Shown piece after piece: positions 1-5,194 of a DNA stretch of 5,310 bases (the stretch's first letter is position 1; each line of letters starts with the position of its first letter). This stretch comes from Desulfobacteraceae bacterium (GTDB lineage Bacteria > Desulfobacterota > DSM-4660 > Desulfatiglandales > B25-G16). The stretch is taken from assembly GCA_030669265.1 (NCBI GenBank), contig DAOVDY010000077.1, positions 1 through 5,310 on the forward strand, in the 5' to 3' direction. A program made the position numbers and the translations under genes. The notes below the pieces were generated by a model. The model worked only from the letters and a program-made list of their open reading frames with translations. It ran no database searches and was not told where the DNA came from.

Positions 1-440
1 AACGTACTCTCTAGGTTTTTTCTGATTTTTTTTGCCAACGCCGGACTTTTACCTGCGGTAGATATGGCTATTTGGAGATTTCCTCTTTTCACTATTGAAG
101 GCATAATAAAATTACAGTCCTTGGGTTGATCAACGGTGTTAATCAGTAGGCCATGTTTTTTTGCCTGGGATGCAATGTGACTGTTGACTTCATTATCATC
201 CGTGGCCGCGATAACCATAAAGGTATCATCCATGTATGTATCTAAGGATTCATGCGGTATATGGTGTATCTTTTTTTTGGCAACCAGTTGTTGTAAATGA
301 GGGGTAAGGTGAGGGGAGCTTATATATATTGTGCAGCCATAGGTGAGAAGGTGTTTTATTTTGCGCTCAGCTACCTCACCACCGCCAACAACGAGTACGT
401 TTTGATTATTTAGATCAAGAAATATGGGATAATAGGGCAT
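1..440 (-). CDS. sirC: Precorrin-2 dehydrogenase (siroheme synthase N-terminal type), partial at left edge
   Basis: The first 146 codons are present; the rest lies beyond the left edge. The family (SirC, MET8, CysG N-terminal domain) oxidises precorrin-2 to sirohydrochlorin with NAD+ in the cytoplasm, and some members also insert iron to make siroheme. What is seen: YPIFLDL at residues 4-10, a Rossmann dinucleotide-binding loop VVGGGEVAERK at 17-27, AATDD at 78-82, NTVDQPK at 101-107, FIMPSIVKRG at 111-120 and the ISTAGKSPALA stretch at 126-136. By ungapped alignment with E. coli CysG as I recall it, Asp104 falls on the catalytic Asp104; CysG Ser128 is Thr here. The ATG follows an in-frame stop closely, so it is the only plausible start, although its Shine-Dalgarno sequence is weak. 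It lies 61 nt downstream of the radical SAM gene on the same strand. Whether ferrochelatase activity is present cannot be judged from the part seen. Confidence 0.93.
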   Translation of the reverse strand, partial: MPYYPIFLDLNNQNVLVVGGGEVAERKIKHLLTYGCTIYISSPHLTPHLQQLVAKKKIHHIPHESLDTYMDDTFMVIAATDDNEVNSHIASQAKKHGLLINTVDQPKDCNFIMPSIVKRGNLQIAISTAGKSPALAKKIRKNLEST

Positions 441-501
441 CTTAATTGTTATCTGTTACGCGTCAAACTACTAACGAGCGACAAGCAGCGAGAAACCAGA
501 C

Positions 502-1662
502 TTATACATATCTATTTGCCATTTCGTTAATAAATTGTTCAATCTCATCTGCTCCTTTAGAAGACAAATCCGACACCAATTTTTTGATTTTGTCATACGT
601 GGATTGGTCACGATAGAGGTCGTCTGTTGACGAATATAGCCCTCCCCGTCTGCCAATCCGGTAAATAAGCCGTTCAGATTCAGATAGATCTTGATATTTT
701 TTGATAACATATAACATATTTTCTTTATCGTCTGGTAGTGTTCCCTTTATTTCTTCGAGGAGATTCATGATGTGGTCACTGGTAATAGTACTGGTTATGG
801 TATTGTCTAATGTTTCGATAAAGAGTTTTATCTCCTCGACCACCTGGTCATCGGTACGCATGGTAAATTCCCCATTCATGAGCTTTTGGTAAAGGGGAGC
901 ATGCATAGGAACCCTCAGGCTTCGTAGTCGTATATAATGAGAATTGATTTGGTTAAGAACCCTCGCTGTATCTGTGGCGTGTTCTTTCCACAGTGTCTCA
1001 CCGCCAAGCCCTGGCATAATGTATTCAGATAATGACATACCGGCCTCCATCACTTTTTTACCGGCATCTATATGCTGGGCTGCGGTAACTCCCTTCTTTA
1101 TAAATTTTAAAACTTGATCACAGCCGCTCTCTAAACCAATATGTACCCTATCGAGACCTGCTTGTTTTATTTCCTTTATCTCGGAGAGCGATTTTCGGCT
1201 AACCGTTCTTGATCGTGAGTACGTAGTTACTCTTGTTAAATCGGGAAATTTTTCCCTCAGAAATTGTAAGATCTCAACAAAATCCCTGGTTTTCATAATA
1301 AAATTATCGGCATCTTGCAGAAAACATTCTCCAGTCCCGTAATAAAGCCACATGGCCACACTCTGGTAGCTATAGCTGTGGTTGTTATTAAGAATAGCGC
1401 TTATAACCGAATGTGTTATCAGCCCACGTTCCCCTACCTTCCATGAAAATGCCTTAATATCATCAACAATATCTCTGGCGGTCTGTATATCCTTTTTTAT
1501 CTCGTCCGCTGTCCTTAAAGAGAATTTTTGTCCTTTATAGACAGGGCAAAAAAGACACTGGTTCCAGGGGCAATTGCGAGTCACCCTTAAAAGAAGGCTT
1601 CGTGCTTCATTAGGCGGCCTGATAGGGCCTTGCTCAAAACTCAAGTTTGATTCAGGTATCAT
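502..1662 (-). CDS. Radical SAM protein of unknown substrate (CPWNxCxFC type)
   Basis: Complete 386-residue cytoplasmic radical SAM enzyme, expected to bind a [4Fe-4S] cluster and cleave S-adenosylmethionine. The cluster motif is C31-x4-C36-x2-C39, in RVTRNCPWNQCLFCPVYKG (residues 26-44); the spacing is Cx4Cx2C rather than the usual Cx3Cx2C. The TIM-barrel signature IGLESG is at 175-180, with a Gly-rich GLGGE at 218-222. The 280-386 tail is charged and helical and has no second Cys cluster that I can see. The overall look is that of COG1032-like proteins annotated only as 'radical SAM protein'; I do not recognise the substrate. The ATG is preceded by GAAGGAA about 5 nt upstream, which supports this start. 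The sirC-type gene follows 61 nt downstream, so a role near tetrapyrroles is possible but is inference only. Confidence 0.9.
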   Translation of the reverse strand: MIPESNLSFEQGPIRPPNEARSLLLRVTRNCPWNQCLFCPVYKGQKFSLRTADEIKKDIQTARDIVDDIKAFSWKVGERGLITHSVISAILNNNHSYSYQSVAMWLYYGTGECFLQDADNFIMKTRDFVEILQFLREKFPDLTRVTTYSRSRTVSRKSLSEIKEIKQAGLDRVHIGLESGCDQVLKFIKKGVTAAQHIDAGKKVMEAGMSLSEYIMPGLGGETLWKEHATDTARVLNQINSHYIRLRSLRVPMHAPLYQKLMNGEFTMRTDDQVVEEIKLFIETLDNTITSTITSDHIMNLLEEIKGTLPDDKENMLYVIKKYQDLSESERLIYRIGRRGGLYSSTDDLYRDQSTYDKIKKLVSDLSSKGADEIEQFINEMANRYV

Positions 1663-1696
1663 TTTTTTCCTTCATCCTATAAAGACTAAACCCACA

Positions 1697-1711
1697 GCCC
1701 TGAAATAGGGC
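1697..1711 (-). other. Small stem-loop in the radical SAM gene leader
   Basis: GCCCT and AGGGC form a 5-bp perfect stem with a 5-nt loop, 35 nt upstream of the radical SAM start codon. It has no T tract, so it is not a terminator. It may be only a local mRNA structure. Confidence 0.3.
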
Positions 1712-1737
1712 AGCAGGCCATGCATATTGGGGATTAA

Positions 1738-1764
1738 ATTATTAAAAAAGTAACTATATATCAA
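1738..1764 (-). promoter_or_regulatory. Possible promoter for the radical SAM / sirC unit
   Basis: On the minus strand TTGATA (5/6 match to the -35 consensus) is followed after 15 nt by AATAAT (5/6 match to the -10). The spacing is shorter than the ideal 17 nt and the region is A/T-rich, so a chance match is quite possible. It lies about 75 nt upstream of the radical SAM ATG, in the right place to drive the minus-strand unit. Confidence 0.3.
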
Positions 1765-1768
1765 GTGA

Positions 1769-1969
1769 AACTACTCAGGTTGTCGGGTTCACCGTTCACC
1801 GTTGACATCCATGCAATACGGCGTGGTTTGTGGCAAGAACCGGATGAACTCCTCATTTATCTTCAAATCGAAACCAAATACTTTAGATTGATGATTCGAC
1901 AGTATTTTATCTCTTTAACCTTGAATCCCGATTTCATCGGGAAACCTGGAACTTTGAACCTGAGTAGTT
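1769..1969. repeat. 201-bp element bounded by a perfect 13-bp inverted repeat with heptamer arrays
   Basis: AACTACTCAGGTT at 1769-1781 is exactly inverted as AACCTGAGTAGTT at 1957-1969. Just inside the left arm are 7-8-nt units ending in GTT: TCAGGTT, GTCGGGTT, CACCGTT, CACCGTT (1775-1803). Inside the right arm are three consecutive heptamers beginning with AAC: AACCTGG, AACTTTG, AACCTGA (1943-1963). The arrays therefore face each other in inverted orientation. A small hairpin CCCGAT/ATCGGG (1927-1941) sits beside the right array. The flanks TATATATC (1755-1762 region) and TATGTATC (1969-1976) are a loose candidate target duplication. The element encodes no credible protein. It looks like a non-autonomous miniature or intergenic repeat; copy number elsewhere would decide. 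Confidence 0.6.
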
Positions 1970-2262
1970 ATGTATCTCTTTTAAAAATTGTGTAATCGTT
2001 CACGAGCGATTTAACAATGAGGCTTGTCCAATTTCCTCAATGGGACCTCGCCTTGATAGGATAGGTGGAGAGGAATCTGGCCAAAAATTCAGGTTTGATA
2101 ATTCAAAGGTGGATTGAGATATCATTCTTCTACCTGGCCTGCCCGAGAACGATGGCGAACAGGCCTTTGGAAAAAAGTCCCAGCCCCTTTTGGGGTAAAG
2201 GGTTTAAAAAGTGACATACTACTGAGAGCATTAAATAGTTTGCAATATAGAGAGGGTCATGA
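1970..2262. other. Non-coding stretch, no gene recognised
   Basis: No open frame here has a credible ribosome site plus a recognisable protein. It holds only small stem-loops: AATCGT/GCGATT (1994-2011, one G-T pair), GGCCTG/CAGGCC (2136-2141 with 2160-2165) and CCCC-TTTT-GGGG (2184-2195). The cluster of small stems just before the larger palindrome could belong to one structured transcript, but I recognise no RNA family. Confidence 0.4.
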
Positions 2263-2397
2263 GGTCTTTTCTGAAGTGACTGGTGGAAGGCCGCTGTCCT
2301 TTTCACGACTTATCAGTGGGGGAAGCCGCAGCCCCTGATTTATCAGGGGAATGCGGAGGGGGCAAAAATCCCCTACAGATAAGTCGTAGAAAAGACC
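2263..2397. repeat. Nested long palindrome (cruciform or large RNA hairpin)
   Basis: Four nested stems share one axis: ACGACTTATC (2305-2314) with GATAAGTCGT (2378-2387), a perfect 10 bp; GGGG (2318-2321) with CCCC (2370-2373); CCGCA (2326-2330) with TGCGG (2352-2356); and CCCCTGAT (2332-2339) with ATCAGGGG (2342-2349). Outward, TTTTC (2300-2304) pairs with GAAAA (2389-2393) across a single-base bulge. A second copy of the outer arm, GGTCTTTTCT at 2263-2272, is also perfectly complementary to AGAAAAGACC at 2388-2397, so two alternative outer stems exist. No coding frame explains this. It could be a palindromic intergenic repeat, a cruciform, or a structured non-coding RNA on either strand. 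Confidence 0.65.
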
Positions 2398-2589
2398 AGG
2401 CCGGGAGCCTTGGAACAGCAGAAAGGACCTTATGACCATCCGAAAGCCTTCTCGGTTATGTACAATGCAAACAATAAAATGCTCTGCTTAGTAACTACCA
2501 CACTCAAGGGGAAATGAACTCTCCATAATTATCTTTATTTGGTGGCCTCCTTTTCTTACAATTTCCACATTTTTCACGAGCAAGGAGCC
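2398..2589. other. Non-coding stretch, no feature recognised
   Basis: Between the nested palindrome and the cooT control region I see no gene, no strong hairpin with a T tract and no recognisable RNA family. Confidence 0.4.
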
Positions 2590-2630
2590 TGTCAATTTTT
2601 ATTGACAAGTATAGTTTTCTATTTTAAATA
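2590..2630 (+). promoter_or_regulatory. Probable promoter with overlapping palindromic operator upstream of cooT
   Basis: A consensus -35 TTGACA at 2602-2607 is followed by A/T-rich DNA with weak -10 candidates (TTAAAT at 2624-2629, spacing 16, or TAAATA at 2625-2630, spacing 17). The -35 lies wholly inside the perfect 7-bp inverted repeat TGTCAAT-TTTT-ATTGACA (2590-2607), the usual layout of a regulator site that blocks or assists RNA polymerase. The half-sites TGTCA/TGACA resemble those described for the CO sensor CooA and other CRP/FNR relatives, but here they are 8 nt apart rather than 6, so the regulator cannot be named. A transcript would start near 2637 and reach cooT after about 150 nt. 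Confidence 0.5.
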
Positions 2631-2636
2631 CATTCT

Positions 2637-2736
2637 ACAAGCGTTAGCAAGAAGCTACAAAAAGGTAGACGAACTGAAAAAAGCCAGAAAGGCTTATATA
2701 AAAACTATTCATATCCCTTTCTGGTTCTATTTTTTT
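2637..2736 (+). ncRNA. Candidate short leader RNA or small RNA ahead of cooT
   Basis: The stretch lies between the probable promoter and the terminator-like stem-loop, which would give an RNA of about 100 nt. It contains two overlapping, mutually exclusive small stems: TAGC/GCTA (2645-2648 with 2654-2657) and CTAC/GTAG (2655-2658 with 2665-2668). No known riboswitch consensus (cobalamin, NiCo) was recognised. It could be a free small RNA, or the 5' leader of cooT in which termination is regulated. Confidence 0.35.
2681..2736 (+). terminator. Rho-independent terminator-like stem-loop upstream of cooT
   Basis: CCAGAAAGG (2684-2692) pairs perfectly with CCTTTCTGG (2716-2724), extended by a G-T and an A-T pair to 11 bp. 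The loop is 23 nt, and TTCTATTTTTTT (2725-2736) follows at once. The long loop weakens it, but the T tract is typical of intrinsic termination. It points toward cooT and ends 48 nt before its ATG. It therefore either ends an upstream short RNA or attenuates the operon. No promoter of comparable quality is visible between it and cooT. Confidence 0.6.
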
Positions 2737-2784
2737 AAAATTGTTTCATCGTGACTTTTATTCCAATTACAAGGAGAGAGAGAA

Positions 2785-2973
2785 ATGTGTGAGGCAAATG
2801 CATATCTCATAAAAGATGGGGAAGAAAAACTCATTATGGAAAACGTAGACACCTTAAGACCTGAGAACAATGGTATATATCTTCAGGATATCTTTGGTGG
2901 ACAGCGCACAATTAAAGCAAAAATCAAAGAGATGAATCTTGTTGATCACAGAATTTTACTTGAAGAAGAATAA
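2785..2973 (+). CDS. cooT: CooT-family nickel-binding protein
   Basis: A 62-residue protein matching the CooT family (once annotated as predicted RNA-binding). Visible features are the N-terminal Met-Cys (Cys2), the acidic VDTLRPENNGIYLQDIFG stretch (residues 22-39), the strand QRTIKAKIKEMNLV (40-53) and the closing RILLEEE. This is the small beta-rich layout of the family and its usual length. In Rhodospirillum rubrum CooT, Cys2 is the nickel ligand and the dimer helps mature the Ni-Fe carbon monoxide dehydrogenase; Cys2 is conserved here and is the only Cys. No CO dehydrogenase gene is in the window, so the client enzyme is unknown. AAGGAG at 2771-2776 sits 8 nt before the ATG, a strong ribosome site. 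A promoter/palindrome and a terminator-like stem lie upstream. The His-rich gene follows after 87 nt, probably in the same operon. Confidence 0.85.
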   Translation: MCEANAYLIKDGEEKLIMENVDTLRPENNGIYLQDIFGGQRTIKAKIKEMNLVDHRILLEEE

Positions 2974-2995
2974 ATTCTGTTACATTCCCAACTTT

Positions 2996-3026
2996 GGGCA
3001 ACGCCCTATGGACGATTCGACAGTAT
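2996..3026. repeat. Small hairpin and second copy of a 13-nt direct repeat in the cooT/His-rich gene gap
   Basis: GGGC-AAC-GCCC forms a 4-bp, tight-loop stem at 2996-3006, without a T tract. Just after it, GATTCGACAGTAT (3014-3026) is an exact copy of 1893-1905, which lies inside the 201-bp element. A 13-nt exact match over 5 kb is unlikely, though not impossible, by chance. Confidence 0.4.
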
Positions 3027-3060
3027 AACTGATTAAAATAATTACAAGCGAGAGTCTGCA

Positions 3061-3312
3061 ATGAATCACCATCATCACCATGAAGATACGCACATAAAAG
3101 ATCATGATTCGTCATCAGAAAAGGAAAAACTGGGGAAACTTTTCCAATATTGGATTAAGCACAATGAAGATCATGCGAAAACCTACCTTGAATGGTCAAA
3201 GAAGGCAGATATAGAGGGTTTAAAGGATGTGGTTAGTTGTCTTGAAAAAGCATCCGAGTTAACTATGTCCATTAACAAGCTATTTAAAGAGGCTATGGAA
3301 AAGCTTCTTTAG
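3061..3312 (+). CDS. Small His-rich helical protein, putative nickel/metal-binding partner of CooT
   Basis: An 83-residue cytoplasmic protein with no signal peptide or membrane segment. The N-terminus is M-N-HHHHH (His3-7) with further His at 11 and 15. A Ser/Glu linker (17-23) leads into an alpha-helical domain (about 24-83) with FQYWIKHNEDH at 28-38, so Trp31, His34 and His38 lie on one helix, then YLEWSKKA (42-49), one Cys (Cys60) and a heptad-like C-terminal helix. The domain resembles small proteins I associate with nickel-handling genes of anaerobes, where W..HN..H is conserved, but I cannot name it with certainty. The poly-His tail recalls the metal-storing tails of HypB, CooJ and SlyD. 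GCGAGAG about 6 nt before the ATG is a moderate ribosome site. The position 87 nt after cooT suggests co-transcription. Metal storage or delivery is inference. Confidence 0.75.
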   Translation: MNHHHHHEDTHIKDHDSSSEKEKLGKLFQYWIKHNEDHAKTYLEWSKKADIEGLKDVVSCLEKASELTMSINKLFKEAMEKLL

Positions 3313-3423
3313 TTTTATTAGCTCGGCCTTAATTGATTTTCACGGCCTTTTTACCGAAAAAGATCTTTACCGCCATCACCCGGCTCTCATTTCTCATCCT
3401 AATATTTAATTAATCCTAATGTA

Positions 3424-3521
3424 GACGCTATTAAAAAATCAAAGATGCTATTGATAAAAAATTTTCATTGCTTATATTAACAAATATGATAGTTATATAT
3501 ACTTTTAATATTATTACTATC
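3424..3521. repeat. Short repeats in the A/T-rich region upstream of xerC
   Basis: GACGCTATT (3424-3432) recurs as GATGCTATT (3444-3452), two imperfect 20-nt units in tandem (about 13 of 20 identical). Further on, GATAGT (3488-3493) and ACTATC (3516-3521) form a perfect 6-bp inverted repeat flanking a very A/T-rich stretch. The xerC promoter probably lies in this region, but its composition gives too many -10-like matches to choose one. These repeats could be regulator sites or simple low-complexity DNA. Confidence 0.25.
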
Positions 3522-3554
3522 TTTCTCAGATAGCGTGGCAGTTCATTAAATGCA

Positions 3555-4463
3555 ATGAGAAAACTTATACGTTCTTTTATCGAATACATAAAGGCAGAAA
3601 AGGGATATTCAGGGCACACAATCAGGAACTATGAAAGCGATTTGAGGCAATTTAGTAAATTTGTTGTAACTAAAAAGGGTATCAAAAAAGGTGATCCAGG
3701 AATTGACCTTGTAGACTATACGCTGATCAGATCATATTTGGGAGAACTCTTTGATACATGCAAGCGAACAACAATAGCCAGGAAACTTTCGACATTAAAA
3801 TCATTTTTTAGCTATCTGGAATTAAGAGGACTTACACCGTTCAATCCTGCGGTAGATATAACTACGCCCAAGCAAGAAAAGCGTATTCCTGCGTATCTGC
3901 CGATAGATGACATGTTTGCCTTACTCGAGCAACCTGACAAGGAAAAAGAGCTGGGGCTCAGAGATCTGGCTATTTTGGAGCTACTTTATTCATGTGGTCT
4001 CAGAGTCAACGAGCTTGTCACCTTAGACATAGAGAAATTAGATCTTAATTCTCGTCTTGTGAGGGTATCAGGTAAAGGTGGCAAAGAAAGGTTACTGCCA
4101 GTTGGGAGAAAGGCTACTGTCGTAATCAAAGAGTATCTTGAAAATACAGAGAAGACAAGAAAAAAGGCCGGATATAGCAAGAATCATGGGCCGCTTTTTC
4201 TTAATTACAGGGGGGGAAGGCTTTCTGTGAGGAGTGTAGATAGATTGGTCAAAAGATATTCAATGGAATGCGGGATATCGATGGAAATCAGCCCCCATTC
4301 CATTCGCCATACCTTTGCAACCCATCTCTTGGATGGTGGTGCAGATTTAAGATCAATCCAGGAACTATTAGGTCATGTAAATCTTTCAACTACTCAAAAA
4401 TACACACATGTGAGTATAGACAAGTTAATGGAAGTTTATGATAAATCTCATCCACGAAGCTAA
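3555..4463 (+). CDS. xerC: Tyrosine recombinase XerC (CodV-like)
   Basis: Complete 302-residue site-specific recombinase of normal Xer length. Xer enzymes resolve chromosome dimers at dif, usually as a XerC/XerD pair. Residues 1-90 form the SAM-like core-binding domain (HTIRNYESDLRQF at 21-33, ARKLSTLKSFFSYL at 75-88). Residues 110-302 form the catalytic domain with all six active-site residues: Arg150 in GLRVNEL, Lys174 in SGKGGKER, His248 and Arg251 in SPHSIRHTFATHLL, His274 in LLGHVNLSTTQ and nucleophile Tyr283 in QKYTHV. XerC and XerD are hard to tell apart by sequence alone; I chose XerC because hslV follows, as in xerC/codV-hslV-hslU clusters (Bacillus codV-clpQ-clpY). The ribosome site is weak. 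A two-codon frame ATG-CAA-TGA ends across the xerC start (TGA at 3556-3558), which might allow coupled initiation. I see no obvious dif-like site here. Confidence 0.93.
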   Translation: MRKLIRSFIEYIKAEKGYSGHTIRNYESDLRQFSKFVVTKKGIKKGDPGIDLVDYTLIRSYLGELFDTCKRTTIARKLSTLKSFFSYLELRGLTPFNPAVDITTPKQEKRIPAYLPIDDMFALLEQPDKEKELGLRDLAILELLYSCGLRVNELVTLDIEKLDLNSRLVRVSGKGGKERLLPVGRKATVVIKEYLENTEKTRKKAGYSKNHGPLFLNYRGGRLSVRSVDRLVKRYSMECGISMEISPHSIRHTFATHLLDGGADLRSIQELLGHVNLSTTQKYTHVSIDKLMEVYDKSHPRS

Positions 4464-4476
4464 AGAGGAAAAATGC

Positions 4477-4509
4477 CTGGAGTGCTGGAATATTATTCCA
4501 TCACTCCAG
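4477..4509 (+). promoter_or_regulatory. Strong stem-loop between xerC and hslV
   Basis: CTGGAGTG (4477-4484) pairs perfectly with CACTCCAG (4502-4509). After one C/T mismatch, TGGAA pairs with TTCCA (4486-4490 with 4496-4500) to close a 5-nt loop. No T tract follows, so it is not an intrinsic terminator. It lies 15 nt before the hslV Shine-Dalgarno sequence and could stabilise or process the mRNA or uncouple hslV translation from xerC. It would also hinder initiation at the ATG at 4473. Confidence 0.6.
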
Positions 4510-4524
4510 CGTTCCTTCCTGACC

Positions 4525-4532
4525 AAGGAGGT
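4525..4532 (+). promoter_or_regulatory. Near-perfect Shine-Dalgarno that selects the hslV TTG start
   Basis: AAGGAGGT lies 6 nt before TTG at 4539, ideal in both sequence and spacing. A short upstream TCCT (4517-4520) could pair with part of it (AGGA, 4526-4529), a weak possible mask. The only upstream in-frame competitor, ATG at 4473, has AGAGGA at a cramped 3-nt distance. Confidence 0.75.
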
Positions 4533-4538
4533 TATCTA

Positions 4539-5123
4539 TTGGAATTAGGACTTGAAAAAAGAGACAGGTCAAACCAAAAGAAGATCAGAGGAACTACGAT
4601 CCTTTCTGTCAGAAAAGACGGACAGGGGGTTATGGCAGCAGATGGGCAGGTAACCCTTGAAAACACAATTATGAAAAAAAAGGCTAAAAAGCTCAGGTTT
4701 ATGTATAATGATCAGGTCCTTGTAGGTTTTGCAGGAGCAACAGCAGATGCCTTTTCCCTTTTTGAAAGACTGGAGGCAAAGCTGGAAAAATTCAACGGAA
4801 ACCTACCCAGAGCTGCTGTAGAGTTAGCCAAAGATTGGAGAACAGATAAAATTCTTCGTAGATTAGAGGCGCTGCTTCTTGCGATGGACAAGGAACATAC
4901 CCTGATATTATCAGGTAATGGAGATGTGATTGAACCGGATGAAGAATTAGCAGCTATTGGTTCTGGAGGCCCATATGCCTTAGCTGCCGCCAGGGCTCTT
5001 ATGGCTCACTCTAATTTAAATGGCAAATCTATAGCCATAGAGTCAATGAAAATAGCGGCCTCCATCTGTATCTATACCAATGAAGAGTTTGAAGTAAAAC
5101 TTCTGCCCAATCCAAAGGCGTAA
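4539..5123 (+). CDS. hslV: ATP-dependent protease peptidase subunit HslV (ClpQ)
   Basis: HslV is the proteasome-like Thr peptidase that stacks as hexameric rings and is opened by the HslU ATPase to degrade unfolded or regulatory proteins. From the TTG start the protein has 194 residues: an 18-residue basic propeptide ending in Gly, then the catalytic Thr19 of GTTILSVR. In mature numbering Asp17 (AADGQ) and Lys33 (KKKAKKLR) are in place. [40 protein letters not shown] and AIGSGGPYA (Ser near mature 124) are all intact, as is the C-terminal SICIYTNE. A longer frame opening at ATG 4473 would add 22 residues unlike any HslV I recall, so TTG with AAGGAGGT is preferred, though some gene callers may choose the ATG. 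Mature length 176 is normal. The gene starts 75 nt after xerC and is probably co-transcribed with it. hslU is expected next but is not within the window. Confidence 0.93.
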   Translation: MELGLEKRDRSNQKKIRGTTILSVRKDGQGVMAADGQVTLENTIMKKKAKKLRFMYNDQVLVGFAGATADAFSLFERLEAKLEKFNGNLPRAAVELAKDWRTDKILRRLEALLLAMDKEHTLILSGNGDVIEPDEELAAIGSGGPYALAAARALMAHSNLNGKSIAIESMKIAASICIYTNEEFEVKLLPNPKA

Positions 5124-5140
5124 GAAAGAAAGCAATAGAC

Positions 5141-5194
5141 AGTTAGCAGCAGGCAGCAAAGAGGTTTTTAGCGATTACTGCTTACTTCTTAACT
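5141..5194. repeat. Imperfect inverted repeat of the GCAG-rich type after hslV
   Basis: AGTTAGCAGCAGGCAGC (5141-5157) is about 70% complementary to ACTGCTTACTTCTTAACT (5177-5194) with a one-base shift. It starts 17 nt after the hslV stop. It may be a degenerate intergenic repeat or contribute to 3' end structure; it has no terminal T tract. Confidence 0.35.

Noticed and set aside
471..892. Short open frames overlapping the radical SAM gene on both strands
   Set aside because: They are shadows in other frames of a well-supported gene.
1765..1995. 76-codon open frame on +
   Set aside because: It coincides with the inverted-repeat element and its heptamer arrays; the product has low-complexity ends and no family resemblance.
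2114..2338. 74-codon open frame on + and an overlapping 60-codon frame on - (2257-2439)
   Set aside because: Both lie across the nested palindrome, which creates open frames on both strands; neither has a recognisable domain or ribosome site.
2134..2480. Group II intron, retron, IscB omega-RNA, SRP RNA, 6S or RNase P RNA
   Set aside because: No domain V-like motif, reverse transcriptase, IscB gene or conserved P/SRP RNA core is present; the structure alone is not enough.
2539..2754. 71-codon open frame ahead of cooT
   Set aside because: It runs through the -35/palindrome and the terminator stem, has no good ribosome site, and its aromatic-rich product resembles nothing known to me.
3324..3356. 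GGCC...GGCC followed by T5 after the His-rich gene, as a terminator
   Set aside because: Only 4 bp pair across a 16-17-nt loop; too weak to call as an intrinsic terminator.
3313..3554. dif-like site next to xerC
   Set aside because: I looked for an 11-6-11 arrangement resembling dif and saw only A/T-rich repeats; xer genes are usually not adjacent to dif on chromosomes.
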